Virus record (IMG/VR): IMGVR_UViG_3300050821_001858
Location: 1 to 64,000 of that record
Length of the DNA stretch: 64,000 bases
Direction: 5' to 3' (one strand)
Origin: a virus
Below the pieces are notes generated by a model. It had not been told where the DNA came from, searched no databases, and was given only the letters and a program-made list of their open reading frames with translations. Positions 1-8,646 of the stretch are shown here, piece after piece. Within the stretch, counting starts at the first letter, position 1. Every line of letters begins with the position of its first letter. A program made the translations under genes and the position numbers.

Positions 1-1482
1 GATACAGTTTTGGATGGACTTCAAAGCTGTTTTGAAGAAATCCTCAAACTCCTAAACTTCCAAAATTTCGCCTATGAAATCTTCCGTCGTTGGTATATTG
101 ATGGTCGTTTGTATTTCCATTGTATCATCGACCCGGCTAACACAACCGATGGTCTTCAAGAAATTCGCTATATCGACCCCCGTAAGATTAGAAAAATCCG
201 TGAAGTTATTAAAGTGAGAGTTGCAGGAGGCGATGGCAATCTAGCGTCTGGCGCAGCGGTAGTAACTCAGCCCAAGAACGAGTACTATGTGTATAACGAT
301 AAAGGGTTTAACATAGGGAACCGTGTTGTTGGTGGTTCATCTGCCGCTCAAGGATTAAAGATTGCCAAGGATGCTATTGTATATGTTACATCGGGTATTA
401 CCGATACAGCCGGAACTATGTGTCTTGGTTACCTACACAAGGCTATCAAACCCTTAAACCAGCTTCGAACACTTGAAGATGCGGTCGTTATCTATCGACT
501 TGCCCGAGCACCGGAACGTCGTCTTTGGTATATTGACGTTGGTAACCTACCGAAACTTAAAGCTGAGCAATACGTTAGAGATATTATGGTTAAACACAAG
601 AACCGTGTTAACTATGATGCTTCTACCGGTAATATTCGTGATGATCGTAAGTTCATGACCATGTTGGAAGATTATTGGCTTCCACGCCGAGAAGGTGGTC
701 GAGGAACCGAAGTTTCAACTCTTCCGGCTGGTCAAAACCTAGGAGAAATGGAAGATGTCCTATATTTTCAGAAAAGGTTATATAACTCTCTGCACGTGCC
801 TATCAATCGACTTAATCCCGATAATCAATATGACCTTGGCATTGCTACTCAGATTACCCGTGATGAATTGAAATTTGGTAAATTCATCTCCCGTATGCGT
901 CTTCGTTTCTCCCAGATATTCATTAAGCTTTTAGAGAAACAAATTGTCCTTAAAGGTATAATGACAATCGAAGACTACCAGAAACTTATACCATATCTGG
1001 TATTCGATTTTGCTCGTGATAACTATTTCACCGAGCAAAAGAACCAATTCCTTTTGGAGGGTCGAATGAACCTTCTTATGCTTATGCAGCCGTTTGTTGG
1101 AAAATACTACTCCAATGCATGGGTTCGTAAGAATATCCTTACTCAGTCTATCCAAGATCAAGAGCAAATGGATAAGGAAATTGTAGAAGAATTGAATAAT
1201 CCATTGTACCACCAGATGCCTGCTGGTCCTCCTGAAGAGGATGATCAACAAGATGATGGGCAAGAGATGGGACCGCCGGGAGCAATAGTTGACCCTCGTT
1301 TGGCACCACCTAATGCCGGTGCTCCAAAGCCGGGCGGTGATACTCCGGGAATATCAACACCAAAAGGAAACGAAGCTAATCCCGATAATGCTCAAAACCG
1401 TAAAAATAAAAGGCACCCCAAAGAAGCAGGGGGAGGGGGAGATTTCAAAGCTTTGGCGTCCTTAATTAGCAAAACGACTTAA
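1..1482 (+). CDS. gp20: Portal vertex protein, gp20-like (5' end outside window)
   Basis: Dodecameric portal at the head vertex: the DNA packaging channel and nucleation point for the prohead. The reading frame is open from base 1; the first possible start (TTG at 10) falls inside conserved sequence, so the true start lies upstream and roughly 30-60 residues are missing compared with T4 gp20 (524 aa). The segment RYIDPRKIRKIREV near residue 60 matches the gp20 family. The last 80 residues are Gly/Pro/Asn-rich and then basic, a low-complexity tail. It is followed by a late-type promoter and the prohead core gene, the same order as in T4 (20-67-68-21-22-23). Confidence 0.93.
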   Translation, partial: DTVLDGLQSCFEEILKLLNFQNFAYEIFRRWYIDGRLYFHCIIDPANTTDGLQEIRYIDPRKIRKIREVIKVRVAGGDGNLASGAAVVTQPKNEYYVYNDKGFNIGNRVVGGSSAAQGLKIAKDAIVYVTSGITDTAGTMCLGYLHKAIKPLNQLRTLEDAVVIYRLARAPERRLWYIDVGNLPKLKAEQYVRDIMVKHKNRVNYDASTGNIRDDRKFMTMLEDYWLPRREGGRGTEVSTLPAGQNLGEMEDVLYFQKRLYNSLHVPINRLNPDNQYDLGIATQITRDELKFGKFISRMRLRFSQIFIKLLEKQIVLKGIMTIEDYQKLIPYLVFDFARDNYFTEQKNQFLLEGRMNLLMLMQPFVGKYYSNAWVRKNILTQSIQDQEQMDKEIVEELNNPLYHQMPAGPPEEDDQQDDGQEMGPPGAIVDPRLAPPNAGAPKPGGDTPGISTPKGNEANPDNAQNRKNKRHPKEAGGGGDFKALASLISKTT

Positions 1483-1484
1483 TA

Positions 1485-1492
1485 CCTAAATA
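1485..1492 (+). promoter_or_regulatory. Putative late promoter box CCTAAATA
   Basis: CCTAAATA just after the portal stop, 23 nt before the next start. It resembles the T4 late box TATAAATA, and the phage encodes gp55. A ribosome site (AAAGGAAA) lies between box and start. Confidence 0.6.
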
Positions 1493-1515
1493 TTATAAAC
1501 CAAAAAGGAAAAAAT

Positions 1516-1743
1516 ATGCCTATTACATCCATGGATTTAGTTGCAAATATTTTAGATAACAAACCTGCTGAAGTTTCGGCTGGTTTTCATCAGGTTATGA
1601 TGGACAAAATTCACGCCCTAGTCAATGACCACAAAAAAGTCGTGGCAGCTAATCTATTTGGTGGGGGAGAAACTCCCTCTGTAACCCCTGAACCGGAGAC
1701 GAAAGATAATGAAAAAGTTGTCGCAGATAGTAAAGCTGAATGA
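1516..1743 (+). CDS. gp67: Prohead core protein, gp67-like
   Basis: 75-residue protein between portal and protease, the T4 gene 67 position. The middle (KIHALVNDHKKVVAANLF) resembles the short helical motif of T4-type gp67 proteins and the C-terminus is acidic (PEPETKDNEK). Such proteins form part of the internal scaffold core and are degraded by gp21 during maturation. AAAGGAAA stands upstream of the ATG. It overlaps the next gene by 35 nt in another frame. Assignment rests on position, size and one motif. Confidence 0.7.
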   Translation: MPITSMDLVANILDNKPAEVSAGFHQVMMDKIHALVNDHKKVVAANLFGGGETPSVTPEPETKDNEKVVADSKAE

Positions 1744-2545
1744 AGCCCTAGATGATGGTTCCTACCTTCAGAATTATTCTCAAAAGACTGAAGTAGGAAA
1801 GTCATTCGTCGCCATTCACCGTGAAATGAATGCAACTCGTAAAGAGTTGGAAAAGGACCGTCTGAATAGCAATACTACGAATGTTGCTACCAAGACCTAT
1901 GATCGTTCCAAGGATCATATGGGCTACAATGCTAGCCCAAACAATATGGGCGATGACCTTACCAAGGCATTCCCGGCTATGAATAAGTTCAACGACTATC
2001 GCCTTCAGGATACTCCAAAGCCTGCCGATGCCTATCGTCTTCAAGATGAAGAAACTCAAATCAATGAAAATACATTCTCGTCACAAAGTGCTAGAGAATG
2101 TTACTATCACCATCATGGCATGTGCTTAAAGCACGATGATGCTATGAAAGCTGCACCTGATGAAAAAACCAAAGAATTTCATTGGGAAGCAATGAAACAT
2201 CATGCAAGACTACAACATATGTATGATCAGTTAAGTAATCATCTTTCAACTGCCCCCCATGTTAAAGAAAATACTGTTCTAGGGGTAGAAGGTACTACAT
2301 CAGAATCATCCGTTGAAGCCGGTCATACTGAGGAAACTATGAAGCCATTTAAATCGTTTCTAGAAGAAGCATCAGTCACTCGTAAGCATTTCCGTGAAGT
2401 CGCTAATACTGTTCGTGCTGTCGAAGACCCGGCGAAGCGTCAAGAACTAGCCGATCATCATGCAGCTATTTTCAAGCGAGCAAATCCGAATTTCTCTCAT
2501 GAGAAATTCCACGAAGCTTGTGGCACCCATTATCGTTGCGCATAA
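1709..2545 (+). CDS. Putative prohead core / internal head protein (gp68 position)
   Basis: 278 residues in the place of T4 gene 68 (prohead core) but about twice its length. The N-terminal third is polar and basic; a His-rich helical segment (about residues 128-170) looks amphipathic. The C-terminal roughly 65 residues (TRKHFREVANTVR, then ANPNFSHEKFHEACG) form a compact motif I recognise from other T4-like head-region hypothetical proteins. The start overlaps gp67 by 35 nt, implying translational coupling. Function in head assembly is inferred from neighbours only. Confidence 0.7.
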   Translation: MKKLSQIVKLNEALDDGSYLQNYSQKTEVGKSFVAIHREMNATRKELEKDRLNSNTTNVATKTYDRSKDHMGYNASPNNMGDDLTKAFPAMNKFNDYRLQDTPKPADAYRLQDEETQINENTFSSQSARECYYHHHGMCLKHDDAMKAAPDEKTKEFHWEAMKHHARLQHMYDQLSNHLSTAPHVKENTVLGVEGTTSESSVEAGHTEETMKPFKSFLEEASVTRKHFREVANTVRAVEDPAKRQELADHHAAIFKRANPNFSHEKFHEACGTHYRCA

Positions 2546-2554
2546 GGATTTAAC

Positions 2555-3187
2555 ATGACCCAAATTAACGAAGTCACCCCTCCGGGGATACCTGATAAAG
2601 ATGTGAAGGACATGAAGCCTTCATTCAAGAAGCAATATGGTGATCGCTGGAAGAGCGTGATGTACGCTACCCTATGGAAGCGTCATAACAAAAACGAAGA
2701 TACTCGTATTGAAATGATCAACTATATTTGGGAACACGTTCATCCATCACGTAAGGTCGAAGAAAACCAAGCTATTCTAGTTATGCATCCCGAGCAAGGT
2801 CGTCAAGCACGCCCCCTTGTGGAAATGTCGGATAATGAAATTGAACATCATTATATGAATATCAAAAAGATCAAAGAAGATGCTATTGACGACCAACTAG
2901 CACGCCATGGTCTATCTCGTCAATCTGTAAATAATCTTAATAAGTCTAAAGGTCTTGTTGATTTGAGTAAGTTTAAACGACCAAAACCACAGGCTGCTAA
3001 AGCTGTTGTTGATGAAGCTTGGGCTGGTGATAAGACAGGTGAAAATGCCACTAACCCTAAGAAAAAGGGAATGTGGGCTGGCTACAGTTTAGAGGATTTA
3101 CACAAGGCTCGAAAGACTGCATCTGGTACAAGATTGAAAGAAATTGATTTTGCAATTCGCGCGAAAACAGGATGGGGTAAGGTTTAA
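2555..3187 (+). CDS. Conserved head-region protein, unknown function
   Basis: 210 residues; AAGGA lies 7 nt before the ATG. The segment MKPSFKKQYGDRWKSVMYAT near residue 20 is a recurring motif in T4-like structural-region proteins. The C-terminal half is Lys-rich (KGLVDLSKFKRPKPQAAK; KARKTASGTRLKEIDFAIR). No transmembrane segment or known catalytic motif. It ends with a 1-nt overlap with the next gene and belongs to the head operon. Confidence 0.75.
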   Translation: MTQINEVTPPGIPDKDVKDMKPSFKKQYGDRWKSVMYATLWKRHNKNEDTRIEMINYIWEHVHPSRKVEENQAILVMHPEQGRQARPLVEMSDNEIEHHYMNIKKIKEDAIDDQLARHGLSRQSVNNLNKSKGLVDLSKFKRPKPQAAKAVVDEAWAGDKTGENATNPKKKGMWAGYSLEDLHKARKTASGTRLKEIDFAIRAKTGWGKV

Positions 3188-3603
3188 TGTCAGTCGTATT
3201 AAATAAATTCAATATATTCGTTGCTGACCTAGCAGCTAAAGTTCATAACCTCGACAACGACGTTTTGAAAGTTGCTTTATGTAATGCTGCTCCAAATTCG
3301 AATAACACAGTTTTAGCTAACTGTACTCAAATTTCACAAGCAGGTGGTTATCTAACTGGTGGTCTACAAGCTACCCAAAATTCAGGGGGACAAGCTAACG
3401 GATTATATACTTTGATCCTGAATAGTATTGTTTTTACTGCTAATGCTTCGATGGGTCCGTTCCGTTGGGCAGTTTTATACAATTCAACCGCTACTTCCAA
3501 TAATCTTATCGGATGGTATGATTATGGTTCTAATGTAACCTTGTCAGCAAATGAAACGTTCTCAGTTCAATTCACCGCAAATGGTGTATTAACACTACAA
3601 TAA
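3187..3603 (+). CDS. Putative virion / capsid-associated protein
   Basis: 138 residues, Asn/Thr/Ala-rich and beta-type. It begins MSVVLNKFNIFVADLAAKVHNL and has the later motifs MGPFRWAVLYN and LIGWYDYGSNVTL, a pattern I know from small tailed-phage virion proteins encoded next to head genes. It probably decorates or plugs the head; not proven. Its ATG overlaps the preceding stop (TAATG). Confidence 0.7.
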   Translation: MSVVLNKFNIFVADLAAKVHNLDNDVLKVALCNAAPNSNNTVLANCTQISQAGGYLTGGLQATQNSGGQANGLYTLILNSIVFTANASMGPFRWAVLYNSTATSNNLIGWYDYGSNVTLSANETFSVQFTANGVLTLQ

Positions 3604-3605
3604 AA

Positions 3606-3613
3606 GGTAAATA
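3606..3613 (+). promoter_or_regulatory. Possible late promoter box GGTAAATA close to start
   Basis: GGTAAATA followed by 5 nt and ATG at 3619. The box differs from the consensus at the first two bases and overlaps the ribosome site AAAGG, so it could be coincidence. Confidence 0.35.
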
Positions 3614-3618
3614 ATACT

Positions 3619-3867
3619 ATGAGTTTAGATGCAGTATTAAAACTTAGAGGGCTTGAACTTTCTTGCAATACCGCTAACAACGTTGCAAACGCTACGTATG
3701 TACGTGTCTATGTACCTGCTGCTGCACTTATCACTGTAGCATATGCCAATGGTGTAAATTATGGATCGTTTACTGCACTTGGTAATAACGAATATATTCT
3801 TGTTAAGAAACCAACTGATACCGTTCAAGGCACCAGTTGCAACGCAGTATCAATAGGATTTAATTAA
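3619..3867 (+). CDS. Small head-region protein, unknown
   Basis: 82 residues, Asn/Ala/Val-rich, likely beta-sandwich (YVRVYVPAAALITVAYANG; YILVKKP). No charge clusters or membrane segment. It sits between a virion protein gene and the gp21 protease and abuts the latter (stop TAA at 3865-3867, ATG at 3868). Perhaps a minor structural protein; I do not recognise a family. Confidence 0.65.
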   Translation: MSLDAVLKLRGLELSCNTANNVANATYVRVYVPAAALITVAYANGVNYGSFTALGNNEYILVKKPTDTVQGTSCNAVSIGFN

Positions 3868-4536
3868 ATGAAGCTACTTACGGAACTTTACGAAACAGTC
3901 GAATATATTACTGAAGAAGTAAATGGCGGAAAACGTACCTTTATTAAGGGTATTTTTGCCGAAGCCGAAGTATTGAATCGCAATAAGCGCATGTATCCAA
4001 TGCCTATTCTTGAACGTGAGATTACCCGGTACACGAAGGAGAATATCTCCACAAACTCAGCATACGGAGAGTTAAATCATCCCGATGGACCGGGTATTAA
4101 CCTTGATCGAGCATGTATCCTTATCAAGGAAATGAACAAGGATGGTAATGCTTTTATTGGTAAGGCTCTGGTTACTTCCACCCCTATGGGGAAGATTGTA
4201 GAAGGTCTAATTGCTGACGGTGCTAGATTGGGAGTTAGCACCCGAGCATTAGGCTCTCTACAGCCTATTAAGGAAGGTGTAAATGAAGGGTCGTTTCTGG
4301 TACGTCCCGATCTACGATTGCTCGCCGTGGACGTAGTTGCTGACCCTTCAGCCCCTAATGCTTTTGTAAACGGTATTCTTGAAGACCGTGAGTACATTTA
4401 CGATGCTTCCAAAAATATTTTTGTCGAAGAATTCCTTGATGAAACCAAGAAAGTCCTTAAAAATATGGATCAAAAGCGTGTTGATGAAGCTAAATTGGCT
4501 ATGTTCCAAGAATTTTTGGATAAACTGGCTTCATAA
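3868..4536 (+). CDS. gp21: Prohead maturation protease gp21
   Basis: Serine protease that cleaves scaffold and capsid proteins after (L/I)xE sites. 222 residues, close to T4 gp21 (212). The S78-type active site is visible: catalytic His in GELNHPDGPG (about residue 70) and Ser in GVSTRALGS (about residue 122). The N-terminal EVLNRNKRMYP is also typical. Located before scaffold gp22 and capsid gp23 as in T4. Confidence 0.95.
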   Translation: MKLLTELYETVEYITEEVNGGKRTFIKGIFAEAEVLNRNKRMYPMPILEREITRYTKENISTNSAYGELNHPDGPGINLDRACILIKEMNKDGNAFIGKALVTSTPMGKIVEGLIADGARLGVSTRALGSLQPIKEGVNEGSFLVRPDLRLLAVDVVADPSAPNAFVNGILEDREYIYDASKNIFVEEFLDETKKVLKNMDQKRVDEAKLAMFQEFLDKLAS

Positions 4537-4548
4537 AGAAAAGAATAT

Positions 4549-4556
4549 TCTAAATA
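4549..4556 (+). promoter_or_regulatory. Putative late promoter box TCTAAATA (gp22)
   Basis: TCTAAATA 28 nt before the scaffold ATG; a separate ribosome site (TAGGAG) follows. Fits gp55-type late transcription. Confidence 0.6.
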
Positions 4557-4584
4557 ATATTGAGCATTTATAGGAGAAATAATA

Positions 4585-5595
4585 ATGGTAAAGAAAGACA
4601 ATAAGAAGGTGAATGAAGATTCTGTTGCTGCTGAAACAGTGCATCCAGACACTCGCCCTGCAAATCTTCCTCGCACCAAATTTGACACCATTAAGGCAGT
4701 TATTGGTAAGTTTGCCGAAATGACTGACGAAGATTTGAATAACTTCGAAAAGATTTTCACCAGTGTCCAGTTCAAAGGTGATCTTCCTTCTCGTGTATCT
4801 TCAGAACATAACAAGGCAACTATTGAAGCGCATCCTTCCCATGCGGTTGGTAAAGCAGTCAAGGAAGACATTGAAGCCCTTTTAGCTGGCGGCGAAGGTC
4901 TATCCGAAGAATTTAAGACCCAGGCTGCTGTGCTTTTTGAAACAGCCCTTAACGCTCAACTTCAGCTTAAGGAACTAGAACTTCAGGAACAATTCGACAA
5001 GGAACTTGACGAAAAGGTTCGAGAAATCCTCGAAAACACTTCCGATTCAGTTGACACTTTCTTGAATTATACCGCTCAGAACTGGCTTAAGGAAAACAAG
5101 GTCGCTGTTGAGCATGCTCTTAAGATTGCCGTCTATGAAGATTTCATTGCTGGCATGAAGAAGGTATTTGAGGAAACTCATATCAATATTCCTGAAAACA
5201 AAGTTGATGTTGTTGAAACCCTTGCTTCAGAGGTTTCGGAACTTCAGGATGCTCTTTCTGAAGCAATCAAGGAAAACGCTGATCTACGTCAGCAAGTTAA
5301 CGAAGCTGCACGTACTAAGGTAGTTGCCAAGCTTTCTGAGGGGCTAACTACTCTTGATATTGAGAAGTTCAAGAAGTTTTCTGAAAGCGTTGAAGCCGAA
5401 GATATCGAAGAGTTTTCTTCGAAGCTTAAGGTTATTCGTGAAAGCAACTTCCTTAAGGACCTAAAGAAGCCTTCGCTTCTAGCGGAACAAATGGAAGAGG
5501 TTGATGAGACAAAGCAGAACAATGAGGAACCTAAGGAAGTTTCTCCAGCTATGAAGTCTTACGTTGATACAATTCGTCGTACTAACCGTTTCTAA
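4585..5595 (+). CDS. gp22: Prohead scaffold protein gp22
   Basis: Major scaffold of the prohead core, digested by gp21. 336 residues (T4: 269), strongly acidic and helical with long coiled-coil stretches between about residues 100 and 300. The C-terminal SPAMKSYVDTIRRTNRF is the conserved capsid-binding tail of the family. It lies between protease and capsid genes and carries its own late box and TAGGAG ribosome site. Confidence 0.92.
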   Translation: MVKKDNKKVNEDSVAAETVHPDTRPANLPRTKFDTIKAVIGKFAEMTDEDLNNFEKIFTSVQFKGDLPSRVSSEHNKATIEAHPSHAVGKAVKEDIEALLAGGEGLSEEFKTQAAVLFETALNAQLQLKELELQEQFDKELDEKVREILENTSDSVDTFLNYTAQNWLKENKVAVEHALKIAVYEDFIAGMKKVFEETHINIPENKVDVVETLASEVSELQDALSEAIKENADLRQQVNEAARTKVVAKLSEGLTTLDIEKFKKFSESVEAEDIEEFSSKLKVIRESNFLKDLKKPSLLAEQMEEVDETKQNNEEPKEVSPAMKSYVDTIRRTNRF

Positions 5596-5614
5596 TAAGT
5601 GAAGAACAGAATTA

Positions 5615-5622
5615 TATAAATA
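5615..5622 (+). promoter_or_regulatory. Late promoter box TATAAATA (gp23)
   Basis: An exact T4-type TATAAATA 30 nt before the capsid gene start, followed by a strong AAAGGAG ribosome site. Confidence 0.75.
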
Positions 5623-5652
5623 AAAATAACTAATAATAAAGGAGTTTTGAAA

Positions 5653-7071
5653 ATGAATCAGCAATATCCAGTTGATGAAATGCAAAAGAAGTGGAAGGAC
5701 GTTCTCGACGTAGACGTTTATCCGGCTATTGGCGATTCTCATCGACGCCGTGTTACCGCACAGCTTTTGGAAAACACCGAGCGTGAGTTAGGTCAGTATC
5801 GTGATCGTTCACAGTTTCTTTTGGAAACTTCACCAACCAACTCGATGGGTCTTTCTTCATCGACCGCTGGCGCTGGTGCAATTGACACCTTCGACCCGAT
5901 CTTGATCTCCCTTATTCGTCGTGCAATGCCTAATCTTATTGCATACGAACTTTGTGGTGTTCAGCCGATGACTGGTCCGACTGGTTTGATCTTCGCAATG
6001 CGTTCACGCTATGCTAACCAAGCTGGTAACGAAGCATTCTTCTACGAAGCTAACACTGGTTTCTCTGCTCGTGGTGGTGCTAACGCAACTTCCAACACAC
6101 AGGCTGGTTCTGCTGGTCCGTGGGCAAATGATACTGCTCCGGGTGGTGCCGCAAACAACGTAGGTTCTAACTCAACCTATACTATCCCGTCAGTTTCAAA
6201 CAACGCTGGTAACTCCACCTATAACTATGCTGGTGGTTTGTTTACCGGTCTTGCTGAAGGTTTGGGTTCTAACACAACCGCAATCTTCCCTGAAATGGCG
6301 TTCTCTATCGAGCGTGTTACGGTCACTGCACTTAGCCGTGGTCTTAAGGCTGAATACTCGATGGAACTTGCACAGGACTTGAAGGCAATTCATGGTCTTG
6401 ACGCAGAAACCGAGCTATCGAATATTCTTTCGACTGAAATTCTTGCTGAAATCAATCGTGAAGTTATTCGTACTCTTAACGTAACCGCTGTTTCCGGCGC
6501 ACAGGACAATACTACCACTGCTGGTATCTTTGACCTTGACGTTGACTCTAACGGTCGTTGGATGGTTGAAAAGTTCAAGGGTCTTCACTTCCAGATTGAA
6601 CGTGAAGCTAACCAGATTGCTAAGCAGACCCGACGTGGTAAGGGTAACCTAATGCTTTGTTCTTCTGACGTTGCATCAGCACTTCAGATGACTGGCATGC
6701 TATCCAACACCCCTGGTCTTAACGGCAACAAGCTTGAAGTTGACGACATGGGCAACACCTTCGCAGGTGTTCTTAACGGACGCATTAAGGTCTATATTGA
6801 CCCGTATGCTCTTGGTGGTCAGTACATGACAGTCGGTTATAAGGGTAACAACCCGTTTGACGCTGGCTTCTTCTATTGCCCGTATGTTCCTCTACAGATG
6901 GTTCGTGCTGTCGATCAGAGCACCTTCCAGCCTAAGATCGGATTTAAGACCCGATATGGTATGGTCGCTAACCCGTTCGCAGTCGGTATGCCAGTTGGTC
7001 ACGTCTCCGGTACTCTTACCCAAGACTCCAACCAATACTACCGCCGTGTAATCATAAATAATCTCCAATAA
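5653..7071 (+). CDS. gp23: Major capsid protein gp23
   Basis: Main shell protein, 472 residues. ATG 5653 is chosen over an in-frame TTG at 5647 because AAAGGAG lies 8 nt upstream. A gp21-type site FLLE (after residue 58) precedes the expected mature N-terminus TSPTNSMGLSSST, followed by IDTFDPILISLIRRAMPN, a hallmark of gp23. The C-terminal part (YGMVANPF, YYRRVIINNL) is also typical. Codon use is biased toward C-ending codons compared with neighbours, as expected for a highly expressed gene. A terminator follows. Confidence 0.97.
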   Translation: MNQQYPVDEMQKKWKDVLDVDVYPAIGDSHRRRVTAQLLENTERELGQYRDRSQFLLETSPTNSMGLSSSTAGAGAIDTFDPILISLIRRAMPNLIAYELCGVQPMTGPTGLIFAMRSRYANQAGNEAFFYEANTGFSARGGANATSNTQAGSAGPWANDTAPGGAANNVGSNSTYTIPSVSNNAGNSTYNYAGGLFTGLAEGLGSNTTAIFPEMAFSIERVTVTALSRGLKAEYSMELAQDLKAIHGLDAETELSNILSTEILAEINREVIRTLNVTAVSGAQDNTTTAGIFDLDVDSNGRWMVEKFKGLHFQIEREANQIAKQTRRGKGNLMLCSSDVASALQMTGMLSNTPGLNGNKLEVDDMGNTFAGVLNGRIKVYIDPYALGGQYMTVGYKGNNPFDAGFFYCPYVPLQMVRAVDQSTFQPKIGFKTRYGMVANPFAVGMPVGHVSGTLTQDSNQYYRRVIINNLQ

Positions 7072-7101
7072 ATTTACATACTTTTGTAAATTTCAAGATA
7101 A

Positions 7102-7134
7102 ATACTCCCATTGGAAACTTTGGGAGTATTTTTT
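7102..7134 (+). terminator. Rho-independent terminator after gp23
   Basis: 9-bp stem ATACTCCCA/TGGGAGTAT with a 10-nt loop and six T. The ATG of the following homing endonuclease begins at the end of the T run. Confidence 0.9.
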
Positions 7135-7725
7135 ATGAGAGAACGATATACATCTGGATTTGTTTATATTTGGCGTGATAAAAAACACAAACGTTATTAT
7201 ATTGGATCACATTGGGGACCTGAAGATGATGGATATATATGTTCATCAAACTGGATGAAACAAGCTTATAAAATTCGCCCCCAAGATTTTAAAAGACGAA
7301 TAATCAAACGTATCTACACATCACGGGCTGACTTATTAGCTGAAGAAAACAGATATCTTCAAATGATCAAATCTGAAGAAATCAAACATCGATATTACAA
7401 TCTATCAAAATCAAATGCTCTTAATCATTGGACAGGAAATAAAGACAAATATGATAAGATATCTGAAAACATGAAAGGAAATAAACACGGGGCTGTTCCT
7501 TGTTCCCCCGAGAAAGCCAAGAAAATATCAGAAGCTAAAAAAGGAATAAAATTTTCCCTTGAACACATTCAAAAACTGTCTGAAGCTAAAAAAGGTACTA
7601 AACATACCGAAGAACGGAAAGAGGCTGCTCGTATTCGGATGAAAAAACAATGGGAAACCGGTGCACGGAAAGGTAAGCCGAGAATAAATAAACCACATGC
7701 TTTAGAATTAAAACTGAAGCGTTAG
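7135..7725 (+). CDS. GIY-YIG homing endonuclease, free-standing
   Basis: 196-residue mobile endonuclease. The N-terminus carries the GIY-YIG core (FVYIWRDKKHKRYYIGSHWG); the C-terminus has repeated NUMOD-type DNA-binding motifs (SPEKAKKISEAKKG, SLEHIQKLSEAKKG, TEERKEAARIRMK). ATG 7135 is preferred over in-frame TTG 7111, which lies inside the terminator stem. There is no ribosome site, so expression may be poor or depend on read-through. T4 has SegD, also a GIY-YIG enzyme, in the same place after gene 23. Confidence 0.9.
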   Translation: MRERYTSGFVYIWRDKKHKRYYIGSHWGPEDDGYICSSNWMKQAYKIRPQDFKRRIIKRIYTSRADLLAEENRYLQMIKSEEIKHRYYNLSKSNALNHWTGNKDKYDKISENMKGNKHGAVPCSPEKAKKISEAKKGIKFSLEHIQKLSEAKKGTKHTEERKEAARIRMKKQWETGARKGKPRINKPHALELKLKR

Positions 7726-7955
7726 GAAGGCAAAAGGGGGCTCACACTTGCCCCCTTTTTTATTTTATTAAATGGCTCTTCGCCAATTATTTGAAAATCA
7801 GTCATACGAATATGCCCCGGTGTATCAGTCCAACTTATGGAAACTGGCCAACGAAAGCTGTGCGTTTTAACAAGTTCAAAAAAATAATCCCTTGTCCTAG
7901 GAAAAAATCTATCGTGAAGTCTTTCTCTTTCCTGTCTCTCAAGCATCCTCAGCAT
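7722..7955 (-). CDS. Small protein, unknown
   Basis: 77 residues, last of four leftward genes. Start ATG 7955 is supported by GGAG 6 nt upstream. Sequence is basic and aromatic (RDYFFELVKTHSFRWPVSISW); no known domain. The C-terminal codons run through the bidirectional terminator, an unusual economy that also means the last residues (KKGASVSPLLPS) are set by RNA structure. Confidence 0.6.
   Translation of the reverse strand: MLRMLERQERERLHDRFFPRTRDYFFELVKTHSFRWPVSISWTDTPGHIRMTDFQIIGEEPFNKIKKGASVSPLLPS
7732..7761. terminator. Bidirectional terminator
   Basis: GGGGGC/GCCCCC stem flanked by AAAA and TTTTTT, able to end transcription from both sides. On the minus strand it lies inside the last codons of the 77-residue gene ending at 7722. 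Confidence 0.85.
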
Positions 7956-7956
7956 A

Positions 7957-8166
7957 TCATTCTCCAAATAGAGATTCAAGAACAAAACGTAAAGTACTAA
8001 TCGGTAATGAATGTGTAGCAGGAGTTAAGTTAATATTATATCCCCAAATGTTCAAGCTTGTATAAACAAAAGCCTTTGTTTGTGCTTTCGTATCAGCAAA
8101 AAATTTTCGTTCCATAATAGACTGAATATGAAGCATGTCAGTCTTATTATATCCTGCCCTATTCAT
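7957..8166 (-). CDS. Small protein, unknown
   Basis: 69 residues starting MNRAGYNKTDMLHIQSIMERKF. The ATG overlaps the upstream gene's stop region; spacing to neighbours is 1 nt or overlapping, so all four leftward genes form one operon. No membrane helix and no recognised domain. Confidence 0.6.
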   Translation of the reverse strand: MNRAGYNKTDMLHIQSIMERKFFADTKAQTKAFVYTSLNIWGYNINLTPATHSLPISTLRFVLESLFGE

Positions 8167-8338
8167 CAAATATCCCCTTTATAATTTCTGACCATCTAGA
8201 CTTAGTAGAAAACGAATACATAGAGGATATAATAATTGAACTCCGAATTGTAAGGTTATTTGTAACTATCATCCACTCACGATGAGCCTCACTTATTCTA
8301 CAATACAATCGTTCTCCTTGCTCTGCTATATTAAGCAT
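8159..8338 (-). CDS. Small protein, unknown
   Basis: 59 residues from ATG 8338, chosen because GGAGAG lies 6 nt upstream; an in-frame TTG at 8356 is the alternative. Contains an amphipathic Ile/Ser-rich middle (LTIRSSIIISSMYSF). Second gene of the leftward operon; function unknown. Confidence 0.6.
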   Translation of the reverse strand: MLNIAEQGERLYCRISEAHREWMIVTNNLTIRSSIIISSMYSFSTKSRWSEIIKGIFDE

Positions 8339-8339
8339 T

Positions 8340-8633
8340 CTAATCTCTCCGATCAAATACTCTATTATGTACCATTAAATGGTTCCATAATCTAGCTTGT
8401 AAGAATTGTGCTTGAAATGTATCCCTTGTTATGGAATATTGATCATATACTGTCATTTCATTAGGCATCTTATCTCTTATGTCTTGGGTAAACCTCCACA
8501 TATAAAAATGTTTATCACAAAAATCTTTAGGGGTAAGTTTCTTAACATAGACTTCGTAATTATTCAAACCTAACGCTCCATCCTTTTTAGTATAATCAAT
8601 AATAACCTCTTTTGGATCAATACGTGTAATCAT
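8340..8633 (-). CDS. Small protein, unknown
   Basis: 97 residues, first gene of the leftward operon. Its ATG (8633) is 13 bp from the divergent tail-tube start at 8647, so control elements of both genes overlap. Charged and aromatic (KHFYMWRFTQDIRDKMP) with no membrane segment. Function not recognised. Confidence 0.65.
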   Translation of the reverse strand: MITRIDPKEVIIDYTKKDGALGLNNYEVYVKKLTPKDFCDKHFYMWRFTQDIRDKMPNEMTVYDQYSITRDTFQAQFLQARLWNHLMVHNRVFDRRD

Positions 8634-8641
8634 CCTAAATA
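8634..8641 (+). promoter_or_regulatory. Putative late promoter box CCTAAATA, 5 nt before ATG
   Basis: CCTAAATA-N5-ATG. If transcription starts about 6 nt after the box, as in T4, the message begins at the start codon itself. Confidence 0.6.
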
Positions 8642-8646
8642 TTCCT

